Shown here in pieces: positions 5,650 to 12,879 of a DNA stretch of 22,974 nt. Under the pieces are notes generated by a model. The model worked only from the letters and a program-made list of their open reading frames with translations, searched no databases and was not told the origin of the DNA. Each line of letters opens with the position of its first letter. The stretch's first letter is position 1. The position numbers were made by a program, and so were the translations under genes. This DNA comes from a virus: positions 1 through 22,974 of the IMG/VR virus record IMGVR_UViG_3300030117_003823. One strand, given 5' to 3'.

Positions 5650-8081
5650 TGTTAAAAGGTTTTAAACAGTTTACTGAGGAAGTAGTTAATCCAGTTGTAT
5701 TTACATTTGGTAGATTTAATCCTCCAACTATAGGTCATTTAAAACTTTTAGATAAAGTTGCATCTATAGCTAGGGGTAAGAATTATAGAATATATGCTTC
5801 ACAATCAGAAGATTCTAAAAAGAATCCGTTACAATATTCTGAAAAAGTAAGATTTATGCGTAAGATGTTTCCTAGACATGGTAGAAACATCGTAATGGAT
5901 GCTAACATTAAAACAGTTTTTGATATTGCTGTAAAACTGTATGATGAAGGATTTAATCAGCTAAACATGGTTGTAGGTGATGATAGAGTAAATGAATTTG
6001 AAAGATTACTTATAAGATATAATGATCAGAAAGGTCGGCACGGGTACTATAACTTTATTGAGGGAATTAATATTATTTCAGCGGGTAGACGTGATCCAGA
6101 TTCAGAAGGTGTTGAAGGTATGTCAGCTTCTAAAATGAGAGCTGCAGCAGTCGATAAAGACTTTAAGTCTTTTCAACAAGGACTTCCAAAAGGATATTCT
6201 GATGGTGTGACATTATTTAATACTCTTCGCAAACGTATGGGTCTGAGAGAAGTAACTGACTTTAGAAATCATATTCAGCTCGATAAGATATCTGAGAAGA
6301 GAGAACTATATACAAGAGGTGAAATATTTAATATAGGTGAGCAAGCAGTAACTCAAGATGGTCAGACGATAACTATATCAGAACGTAAACCTAATTATAT
6401 AGTCGCCGGAGACGGTAATAAATATTGGATTAACGATTTAACAGAAGTCAAAAAACAAGCACAAGATAAAGATATCAAAGGTAGAAAAGGTAGTCAACCT
6501 GCTAACTATCATAGAGGATTAAAAAAATCAACTAAAGTAAAAAGAGACGCTCAATTTAAAAAACAAGCTAAGATGAGAGATGACGATCCAAGTGCTTATA
6601 AACCAGCACCTGGAGATAAAGGAGCAAAGACTAAACCGTCTAAACACACTAAAAAATACAAACAAATGTTTGGTGAAGGACCAGAGGATGATAATCCAGA
6701 ATATTATAATGAAGCTTTGAGATATAATAAAATATATCATGCATCTTCAAAGAAGATCAGTAGACCTTCAACACATCCAATGTTTTTTGCTTTAGCTCTT
6801 GAACATAGTAAGAGTGATAACTTCGAAGGTTGGTATTATAATCTCATACAAAATGATGGACAGGCTTATCTTTATGAAGCACAAGTTGGGAATAAAAATA
6901 AAGTAGCTAAGTACGACGATCGTAAAATACAACAATTATTTACTGAGGCAGGAATTGATTTAGAAGAAGTTTATATCAATATGCTTTTAGCTAATCCATC
7001 TGGTAAAGAAATACAAAATGATCCAGGAACTAAACTACTGCAAAAGAACGGATATATAGGTATTCAATATTTAGATTATGACCCAAGAGATTTTAGTAAA
7101 GATTTAGAAGCACTTATTATATTTAATCCAAGTAGAGACACGAGAGGATTTAAATTAATTTCTGCATCAAATGAATCAGTTGAAATAGACGAAAAGAAAA
7201 ATCCAAGGATACCTAGAAAAAAAGGTCAACCTGCAGGAAGTGATAAACATTCTGATTTATATACAGATGAAAATCCGAAAGGAACTATTAAAGGTTTAGG
7301 ATTTAAAGATACTAAAACAGCAGAAGAATCTATTAGAAAAATTAAAAACTCTGGCAAATCTCATGCGCACAAAATTCAAGCTGCAATCGCAATGGAACAG
7401 AGAGCAAGAGTCATGGGCAAAACAGGACCCGCAGCTGTGTATCGTAAATATATTAATCAGATGAAGAAAAAGACTAAAGAGAGGAATGAAGACGTGCAAA
7501 GTTTTAAAGAATACTTAGAAGTGGGTACTAATACAATAGTTTCTACATACAAAAAAGAAACACCTGGTGAAGAAGAGATCAAGCTAGAAAAATTAGATCC
7601 TCGTAAACATGATGCAGGTGATTACATTGATGACTTCTTAAAATCTGACGCACCACAATTTAAAGGTAAATCTAAAAAAGAAATACAAAATATGGCAATA
7701 GCTGCATATCTTCAAGCACGTGATGATGCAGGACTAACAGAAAACGGTCTTTGGGCAAACATACATAAACGTAGAAAATCAGGTAAGAGAATGAGAAAGC
7801 CTGGTGAAAAAGGTGCACCTACAAAAGCCGCATTTAAGTCTGCTTCAGAAAATGTTGAAGAAGGAACAGGTAAAAAGAAAAAGTCAGAGCCATGGCCAAA
7901 ACAATACGAACGTCGAGTAGTTAAAACAACTAAACCTGAACATAAAGAAAAAGGTTTTAATTGGCGCATTAAAGGTAAAGAAAGAAATGAGATTTCAATA
8001 AAATTGTATAAGACAAAACCATCTTATCAAGAGTTTGTGAAGCAAATGAAAAGAGTTGCAGGTCACGAGTTCGGGGGATAA
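5649..8081 (+). CDS. Multidomain virion cargo: HxGH nucleotidyltransferase plus ADP-ribosyltransferase-like domain
   Basis: ATG 5649 is preferred to 5637: it overlaps the upstream stop (TAATG), has AAGGA upstream, and yields the leader MLKGFKQFTEE. The 810-residue product is modular. Residues 14-200 are a cytidylyltransferase/NMNAT-type domain with GRFNPPTIGH (21-30) and MSASKMR (158-164). Residues 219-343 are a basic module ending KQMFGE. Residues 355-507 resemble a PARP/diphtheria-toxin-type ART: KIYHASS (H364), FFALALEHSKSDNF (379-392), LEALIIFNPSRD (E487). Residues 508-614 hold a Lys-rich module with GTIKGLGF and SHAHKIQAAIAMEQRA. QSFKEYLE at 617-624 is an internal leader-like peptide. 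The tail has a DDFLKSDAPQFKGKSKKEI module and LTE followed by GLWANIHKRR. LxE/xxE sites fall at module borders. Virion delivery, as with T4 Alt, is inferred. Confidence 0.75.
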   Translation: MLKGFKQFTEEVVNPVVFTFGRFNPPTIGHLKLLDKVASIARGKNYRIYASQSEDSKKNPLQYSEKVRFMRKMFPRHGRNIVMDANIKTVFDIAVKLYDEGFNQLNMVVGDDRVNEFERLLIRYNDQKGRHGYYNFIEGINIISAGRRDPDSEGVEGMSASKMRAAAVDKDFKSFQQGLPKGYSDGVTLFNTLRKRMGLREVTDFRNHIQLDKISEKRELYTRGEIFNIGEQAVTQDGQTITISERKPNYIVAGDGNKYWINDLTEVKKQAQDKDIKGRKGSQPANYHRGLKKSTKVKRDAQFKKQAKMRDDDPSAYKPAPGDKGAKTKPSKHTKKYKQMFGEGPEDDNPEYYNEALRYNKIYHASSKKISRPSTHPMFFALALEHSKSDNFEGWYYNLIQNDGQAYLYEAQVGNKNKVAKYDDRKIQQLFTEAGIDLEEVYINMLLANPSGKEIQNDPGTKLLQKNGYIGIQYLDYDPRDFSKDLEALIIFNPSRDTRGFKLISASNESVEIDEKKNPRIPRKKGQPAGSDKHSDLYTDENPKGTIKGLGFKDTKTAEESIRKIKNSGKSHAHKIQAAIAMEQRARVMGKTGPAAVYRKYINQMKKKTKERNEDVQSFKEYLEVGTNTIVSTYKKETPGEEEIKLEKLDPRKHDAGDYIDDFLKSDAPQFKGKSKKEIQNMAIAAYLQARDDAGLTENGLWANIHKRRKSGKRMRKPGEKGAPTKAAFKSASENVEEGTGKKKKSEPWPKQYERRVVKTTKPEHKEKGFNWRIKGKERNEISIKLYKTKPSYQEFVKQMKRVAGHEFGG
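7476..7496 (+). promoter_or_regulatory. Internal ribosome binding site and in-frame GTG start
   Basis: AAAGAGAGG (7476-7484) lies 9 bases before an in-frame GTG (7494) inside the 810-residue gene. Translation from here would begin MQSFKEYLEV, the same leader type as the neighbouring independent genes. This is either a working internal start or the scar of a gene fusion. Confidence 0.5.
7494..8081 (+). CDS. Possible nested product: C-terminal 195 residues with its own leader
   Basis: Initiation at the internal GTG would give a 195-residue protein in frame with the large gene. It starts with MQSFKEYLEVG, then a DDFLKSDAPQFKGKSKKEI module (residues 46-66 of the nested product), LTE|NGLWANIHKRR, a candidate SENVEE|G site and a basic C-terminal domain (KQYERRVVKT to the end). 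That a complete capsid-targeting-like leader with a Shine-Dalgarno stands in the middle of a long frame is what argues for it. It is not proven that the site is used; it could also be a former separate gene fused to the ART-bearing gene. Confidence 0.4.
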   Translation: MQSFKEYLEVGTNTIVSTYKKETPGEEEIKLEKLDPRKHDAGDYIDDFLKSDAPQFKGKSKKEIQNMAIAAYLQARDDAGLTENGLWANIHKRRKSGKRMRKPGEKGAPTKAAFKSASENVEEGTGKKKKSEPWPKQYERRVVKTTKPEHKEKGFNWRIKGKERNEISIKLYKTKPSYQEFVKQMKRVAGHEFGG

Positions 8082-8089
8082 CAAAAACA

Positions 8090-8097
8090 TATAAATA
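8090..8097 (+). promoter_or_regulatory. T4-type late promoter (TATAAATA)
   Basis: A perfect TATAAATA in the 25-base gap before the 809-residue polyprotein gene. By T4 geometry transcription would begin near 8103, leaving only 3-4 bases before the ATG at 8107 and no room for a Shine-Dalgarno on that transcript. Confidence 0.6.
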
Positions 8098-8106
8098 GGT
8101 ATAACT

Positions 8107-10536
8107 ATGACAAAACAACAAGCCAAAAAATTAGCAAAAGATTTCAGATTAGGCAATAGACACCGTAAAGCCAATCTAATGAGACAGTTTAATATAAAGC
8201 CCGCAACTAGTTCGAACACTGGTCGACTTAAAATGGGTATACGTATTGACATCGAAAATAATCCACGAGACTATATAGCCGCACTCGATGATGATGGTAA
8301 GTTAGTTTTCTTTAGTGGCAATCCTATTAAACGAATACCTGCAATAGAATTATTCGACACGCCTAAAGCCACTAAAAAAGAATCAGTCAATGAAGTTAAA
8401 ACAAACAAATTTACTTTAAACGATATGGATGATAATGATGCTGCAGTTGTTGCTGCAATGGCACAACGCGCAGGAGTTTATCTTAGAACTAGAAAAATTT
8501 CTATGAAAAGGTCAGATGTTGAATTAAAAGGCGATAAGAAAAAGATTTTTAGATTCATTAATTCTTTACCTGAATCAGTCAATGAAAAAAGATTTGATAT
8601 GATATACAGGCTCGACGATATGGATAATAACTATGCTGGAGTTGTAACTGCAATGGCAAAAAGAGCAGGACTTTTTCTTAGAAAGAGAAACGTTTCTATG
8701 AACAAATCAGCTGTGGAATTAAAAGGCGATGTAAAAAAGATTGATAAATTTATCAGGTCTTTACCTGAATCAGTTAGTGAAGAAGCACCAAGTAGAGTTA
8801 GAGATCATTTAGGTGGTGGTTATACATTAGTTTATAATAGTCGTACAAATCGTAGAATTGCTTTAGATAAACTAAAAAAAGCCGGATTTAAAGACAGTGA
8901 CTTTAGTGGTCTTTCAAATGAAATTAGTATAAAAAAAGATGCTGAAGTATTTAAAAAAGCTGGCGTAACAGATCAAAAGAAACAGAAAGAAATGGTACTT
9001 AAAGTTTTAGGTGAATCAGTAAATAGATTAGAAAGATTAACAGGAAAAAAAGTAACAGTAACCACCCCTAATGATAGTATTACAGGAAAACTAGTATTCA
9101 ACTTCGGTTACTTGAATCGATTTGAGTACTTTGTTGATGGTTATGAAAATGAAAAATTTACGGCTAGAGACGTTAAGTCTATACTTGGAAATAAAATTAA
9201 ATTAACGAAGGATTTTGATGCAATGGAATCAACTAATGAGAATACAGTACCAAGAAGACTTAAATCAGCACCTGGTAGTTTCGGTCCGGCTAAGTATTAC
9301 TATTCGCTATTCCCAAATCGTCAAGATGCAGTAAAAGCACTAAAAAAAGCTGGATTTGAAGGATTTGGTGACTTAACTATTAGCCAAAAAGATGGTACTA
9401 TCAAAGTAAATCCTAATGCGACAGCGTATAGAAAACAAGGCATCAAACTTACAGATTATAAAGGCCAACATAAATATGTAATGAGTATTTTAGATCCTAA
9501 CAACACATTTAGAGAGTCTGTTGACAGACAGTTAGTTGTATTAGAAACTATTTTAAAGAATGAAGATGTTGATTTAATTTTACAATTTAATGAATCACAT
9601 GAGTTTGACATTAAAAATATTAAAATTTTAGAAGTTCGTAAATTATTTAAAAACTTTAAAGAATCAATAGAGGAAAGAACACAATATCAGTTAGTCGCTC
9701 AAAAAGTAGATGGCACAGAGCTTAGATCTAAATTCTATGATGAAGAAAATATGCTTGCAGATATGCAACAAAAGTGTGAGGATTCTGAAGACTATGAGTC
9801 AACAAGCGTTATTAAACGCGTTGTAGATACAGATGAAGAAGAGGAAGAAAAGAAAGAACAAGCTCCTCAACTTGCTCAAATAGCAGGTTCTCCCGGTCAG
9901 GATGTAGGTGAAAGTGTTCAATTAGATGAAGTCAGACCGCGCGATGCGGTACTAGGTACAATTGCGGTAGGTGTAGGAGCTGCTGCGTTAGCGAAAAGAG
10001 CTAAAAGAAGAAAAGCCAGACAAGCACAAAAAAAGCTTGATCGCGATGCACAAAGAAGAAAAGATAAGTTAACAATTGCAAGAGCACAATCAATAAGTGA
10101 CCGTAACAAAATTAGAGATATGGAAATAAAAATAAGGGAAACTGATGATCCTCAAAAGAAACGAGCAATTCAAGATAAAATCAGAAAAATAAAAGAAAGA
10201 ATAAGAAAACGAGAACAAAAATTTCAAGAATCAGTAGACGGTCGTACAAAACCTTTTAAAGAAAAAGTTAAGAAACTTAACTATGAGAAAAAGACAATCA
10301 CTGAAAAAGAAATAAAAGGTTTACGTAAAAAAGCTGATAAGTCTGGTATGCCTTATGGTATCTTAAAACAAGTTTATAATAGAGGAATGGCGGCATGGAA
10401 AACAGGTCACAGACCTGGCACTACTCCACAACAATGGGCAATGGCTCGTGTTAATTCTTTCGTTACTAAATCGTCAGGAACATGGGGAAAAGCTGATAAA
10501 GATCTTGCTGCTAAAGTAAGAGCTAGAAAAAAATGA
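8107..10536 (+). CDS. Modular virion polyprotein punctuated by ESVxE motifs
   Basis: An 809-residue protein built of small modules separated by a recurring Glu-Ser-(Val/Thr/Ile) linker: ESVNE 92-96, ESVNE 156-160, ESVSE 221-225, ESVN 303-306, ESTNE 374-378, ESVD 470-473, ESIEE 519-523, ESVQLDE 602-608, ESVD 708-711. Modules include a duplicated domain of about 58 residues (102-160 and 167-225), two related modules with an A-L/D-K-LKKAGF core (about 227-302 and 390-470), an acidic stretch (574-584), a hydrophobic Ala/Gly segment (616-629), a Lys/Arg coiled coil (630-706) and a C-terminal domain (about 714-809) with MPYGILKQVYNRG and GHRPGTTPQQWA, which I recall from marine phages as DUF5824. 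Cleavage at the E-ending linkers by a prohead protease is inferred. KNFKESIEE (515-523) itself resembles the N-terminal leader of neighbouring genes. Confidence 0.75.
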   Translation: MTKQQAKKLAKDFRLGNRHRKANLMRQFNIKPATSSNTGRLKMGIRIDIENNPRDYIAALDDDGKLVFFSGNPIKRIPAIELFDTPKATKKESVNEVKTNKFTLNDMDDNDAAVVAAMAQRAGVYLRTRKISMKRSDVELKGDKKKIFRFINSLPESVNEKRFDMIYRLDDMDNNYAGVVTAMAKRAGLFLRKRNVSMNKSAVELKGDVKKIDKFIRSLPESVSEEAPSRVRDHLGGGYTLVYNSRTNRRIALDKLKKAGFKDSDFSGLSNEISIKKDAEVFKKAGVTDQKKQKEMVLKVLGESVNRLERLTGKKVTVTTPNDSITGKLVFNFGYLNRFEYFVDGYENEKFTARDVKSILGNKIKLTKDFDAMESTNENTVPRRLKSAPGSFGPAKYYYSLFPNRQDAVKALKKAGFEGFGDLTISQKDGTIKVNPNATAYRKQGIKLTDYKGQHKYVMSILDPNNTFRESVDRQLVVLETILKNEDVDLILQFNESHEFDIKNIKILEVRKLFKNFKESIEERTQYQLVAQKVDGTELRSKFYDEENMLADMQQKCEDSEDYESTSVIKRVVDTDEEEEEKKEQAPQLAQIAGSPGQDVGESVQLDEVRPRDAVLGTIAVGVGAAALAKRAKRRKARQAQKKLDRDAQRRKDKLTIARAQSISDRNKIRDMEIKIRETDDPQKKRAIQDKIRKIKERIRKREQKFQESVDGRTKPFKEKVKKLNYEKKTITEKEIKGLRKKADKSGMPYGILKQVYNRGMAAWKTGHRPGTTPQQWAMARVNSFVTKSSGTWGKADKDLAAKVRARKK
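8410..8781 (+). repeat. Tandem duplication of a 58-residue module
   Basis: Bases 8410-8586 and 8605-8781, offset 195 bases, encode two copies of the same module. Shared landmarks are (N/D)DMD-N, VV-AMA-RAG, R-(K/N)-(I/V)SM, VELKGD-KKI and SLPESV(N/S)E. Copies differ at many residues, so the duplication is old or the copies have diverged in function. Confidence 0.85.
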
Positions 10537-10865
10537 AGTCATTCAAAGAACATACAGACATCTGCTGTGAAGACTGTTACAACCATGAACTCACAGAAGC
10601 TGAATATAAAGGTAAAACTGTTACACTAAACAAACCTTTCCGTTCTAATGACGGTAAAAAGAAATTTTATGTATACGTTAAAAATGAAAAAGGTAACGTA
10701 ATTAGATTGGGTTTTGGTGATCCTAATATGGAAATAAAAAGGGATGATCCAAAACGTAGAAAAAGTTTTAGAGCTAGGCACAGATGTGATACACCTGGCC
10801 CGAAATATAAAGCCAGATATTGGTCTTGTTTCCAATGGAGAGCCGGAGCAAAAGTAAAAGGTTAA
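10533..10865 (+). CDS. Small virion protein with Cys-rich leader and LTE cleavage-like site
   Basis: A 110-residue product overlapping the previous stop (ATGA). The leader MKSFKEHTDICCEDCYNHEL runs into LTE|AEYKG (residues 20-22), after which a conserved marine-phage domain begins: KTVTLNKPFRS, YVKNEKGNVIRLGFGDPNM (about 47-65), then RKSFRARH and CDTPGPKYKARYWSC (82-97). LxE is the textbook T4 prohead protease consensus, and the domain starts directly after it. Cysteines 11, 12, 15 and 82, 97 could bind metal or form disulfides. I recognise the domain as recurrent in phages but not its function. Confidence 0.7.
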   Translation: MKSFKEHTDICCEDCYNHELTEAEYKGKTVTLNKPFRSNDGKKKFYVYVKNEKGNVIRLGFGDPNMEIKRDDPKRRKSFRARHRCDTPGPKYKARYWSCFQWRAGAKVKG

Positions 10866-10866
10866 T

Positions 10867-11172
10867 ATGAATCAAACTGATAAACAACGCCTAGATAGAA
10901 TAGAAGAGAAAATAGATAAATTATGTGATGCAGTAGTTTCTATTGCAAGAGCAGAAGAAAAAATTCACTCTTTAGAAGAAAAAGTAGTAACAGTATGGCA
11001 ATCATTAGATGATGCACATACTAAATTAGATGAAATAGATGATAGATTACACGCTGCAGAAGAAGCAGTAAATACATCTAAATCAACAATTTCAAATATC
11101 GTGCGGTTAGGATGGATAGTCATAGCTGCAATAATAACTGCCGGCATCGGCACAATAACAATGATGAAATAA
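10867..11172 (+). CDS. Coiled-coil protein with C-terminal membrane anchor
   Basis: A 101-residue protein one base after the previous stop. Residues 1-75 are a heptad-rich coiled coil (RLDRIEEKIDKL, IHSLEEKVVTV, KLDEIDDRLHAAEEAV). Residues 78-98 form one hydrophobic helix (NIVRLGWIVIAAIITAGIGT) and the tail is TMMK. The architecture is like XhlA-type hemolysin/holin accessory proteins and other tail-anchored phage proteins. In this late cluster it could act in membrane penetration or lysis; the sequence does not decide. Confidence 0.6.
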   Translation: MNQTDKQRLDRIEEKIDKLCDAVVSIARAEEKIHSLEEKVVTVWQSLDDAHTKLDEIDDRLHAAEEAVNTSKSTISNIVRLGWIVIAAIITAGIGTITMMK

Positions 11173-11182
11173 GGAGAACAAA

Positions 11183-11920
11183 ATGTTCACAGGATACGAG
11201 CAAAAAGAATTACAAGGACTTGCTGATGCTGCTAAAAATATTTTAGAGGGTCACAAATCACTTGAGGAAATAGCTGATAAAATGAGTAAAGAAGATGCAT
11301 CTAATTTTATGGGTGCAGCTGCAGCAGCTAAAAAAGCAGGTAAAAAAGAATTTGAATTTGGAGGAAAAACTTATCCAGTTCGAATAGACAAAGATGTAGC
11401 TGACGAGATCGCAGAAGTCGATGAAGCTTCTAAACCTGATTTTCTTGACATCGATAAAGATGGTGATAAAAAAGAACCTATGGCTAAAGCTGCTAAAGAT
11501 AAAGAGCAAAAAGAGTGTGTATCACGAGAAGACTTCAAACCACATAAAATGTATGATCCTAAAACAGGTACAGAAGTTATGGCTAATACATATGACGATC
11601 ATTTAAAATATGATAAGATGGGTTATGTACATGATAAACCAACTAAAAGCGAAGCAAATGAATTTGAAGCTCCGTTTGCAGAAGACTCAGAAAAATTAAA
11701 AGAGTTTGCAAAAACAGTTGAAGTTCCTCAGTTTGATACCGATCAAGATGCAATAGAAAAACTTAAAAATAAACATGACATCGAAATAACAGAAGGTAAA
11801 ATGAAAGAACTTTCAGGTTATATCGAAGCTGGATTAACTGCAAAAGAAATTGCTAAAGTTATGAAGTTAAAGTTTGACGGTGCAATGGAGAAATTTTTAA
11901 AGAAAATGGGTGCTAAGTAA
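11183..11920 (+). CDS. Probable virion/scaffold protein with acidic calcium-loop-like motif
   Basis: A 245-residue protein with a strong GGAGAA Shine-Dalgarno. The N-terminal 50 residues are helical and end in an Ala-rich run. VDE|ASKPDF (79-87) resembles a processing site and leads into LDIDKDGDKKEPM (88-100), an EF-hand/dockerin-like DxDxDG loop lacking the canonical Glu at position 12. ITE|GKMKEL (202-210) is a second LxE-type site, followed by a C-terminal helical domain. The DxDxDG-KKEPM motif recurs in marine T4-like phage virion proteins. Role in head assembly or as internal protein is inferred from context. Confidence 0.6.
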   Translation: MFTGYEQKELQGLADAAKNILEGHKSLEEIADKMSKEDASNFMGAAAAAKKAGKKEFEFGGKTYPVRIDKDVADEIAEVDEASKPDFLDIDKDGDKKEPMAKAAKDKEQKECVSREDFKPHKMYDPKTGTEVMANTYDDHLKYDKMGYVHDKPTKSEANEFEAPFAEDSEKLKEFAKTVEVPQFDTDQDAIEKLKNKHDIEITEGKMKELSGYIEAGLTAKEIAKVMKLKFDGAMEKFLKKMGAK

Positions 11921-11922
11921 CG

Positions 11923-11930
11923 CATAAATA
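11923..11930 (+). promoter_or_regulatory. Late promoter-like motif (CATAAATA)
   Basis: A 7/8 match to TATAAATA in the 15-base gap before the ATG at 11936. T4 geometry would place the start of transcription on the ATG itself. An overlapping AAGGG gives a Shine-Dalgarno for read-through transcripts. Confidence 0.45.
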
Positions 11931-11935
11931 AGGGT

Positions 11936-12301
11936 ATGACTATATTATACCCGACTGAAAAGAATATTAAAACATACGCGGTTGAAAATTATACTAATAC
12001 AGCATGTTTATCAGCTGAAGATTTTTGGGAAGACTTTAATAGAATAAAATATGTTAAACGTCTTCTCAGAAAGTATATTAAAGATGGTACATTAAAAGAA
12101 AGATTAATTTTAAATCATTTGATTTCGTTTTACAACGTTTTTCAAATATCAGCAGCAACAAGAATGTTATTCTTAAGAATAGATGATGATTTAAAACCAG
12201 CGTTAAAAACGTTTTTAGTCTTTCTTAATTACTTACCACAAAACTGGTATACAGAAATAATATTAGACGACAGGATAGTAAAGGTTTTAAGAGAGATATG
12301 A
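11936..12301 (+). CDS. Conserved marine phage protein, unknown function
   Basis: A 121-residue, largely helical protein. The middle carries FWEDFNRIKYVKRLLRKYIK (about 30-49), then LKERLILNHLISFYNVFQI and AATRMLFLRI, a pattern I associate with T4-like marine phages but cannot name. It overlaps the next gene by four bases (ATGA) and sits between likely virion genes, so a structural or assembly role is possible. Confidence 0.6.
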   Translation: MTILYPTEKNIKTYAVENYTNTACLSAEDFWEDFNRIKYVKRLLRKYIKDGTLKERLILNHLISFYNVFQISAATRMLFLRIDDDLKPALKTFLVFLNYLPQNWYTEIILDDRIVKVLREI

Positions 12302-12879
12302 AACAACTAAATGAAGTAACATTTTTAAGAGCTGCTGATACTGCTTATGCTATTAGGTTTCTTCGTCTTTTAACTATGCCTGTTGAACAAACATCTGCAT
12401 TTAAAAAAGGTATAATAGACAAACAATTTAAAAAACTCAAAAAGCCTACAACACAAGACGAAAAAAATGCCTATACAATTTTTCACAGATTAGTTTATAA
12501 TATTCGTAAAATAATGGTAAAAGCACCTGGTGGAAGAATAGTTAACTATGCATCGGCTTTATTTCTAATCAAAGAAAAATTTAATCTATCAGAAGAAGAA
12601 ATTTCTAAAGCACTAGATATTCCACAAGATATTTCTTTAGTGGAAAACAATTTATTTATAAATAAATTAGACTGCCTTTCAGGGGGAAGATATGTAATTA
12701 ATAAAAATATATCTCTTCCTATGACTGGTGAAGAACTTATTCACAAAGGCACCGAAATTTTAGTAAAAGAAGATACTAAACCGGCTGGATCTATATTTAA
12801 TATCCCAGTGTTTAGAGTCTATCACATTAAAACAAAGAGTGATATTTATATAACACAAGAGGATATTAAAGATGCATAA
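12298..12879 (+). CDS. Conserved marine phage virion-associated protein, unknown function
   Basis: A 193-residue protein starting MKQLNEVTFLRAADTAYAIR, followed by FLRLLTMPVEQTSAFKKGII. Residues 60-100 hold HRLVYNIRKIM and ALFLIKEKFNLSEEEIS. The helical first 120 residues look like a fold of their own, and the C-terminal third is beta-rich (GEELIHKGTEILVKED, VFRVYHIKTKSDIYI). LNE at residues 4-6 fits the LxE protease consensus at the right distance for a leader. Overlaps both neighbours, so it is part of the late operon. Confidence 0.6.
   Translation: MKQLNEVTFLRAADTAYAIRFLRLLTMPVEQTSAFKKGIIDKQFKKLKKPTTQDEKNAYTIFHRLVYNIRKIMVKAPGGRIVNYASALFLIKEKFNLSEEEISKALDIPQDISLVENNLFINKLDCLSGGRYVINKNISLPMTGEELIHKGTEILVKEDTKPAGSIFNIPVFRVYHIKTKSDIYITQEDIKDA

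Noticed and set aside
12657-12664. TATAAATA as a late promoter
   Set aside because: It lies within the coding frame of the gene at 12298 (codons for F-I-N-K), far from any start; chance occurrence in AT-rich DNA is likely.
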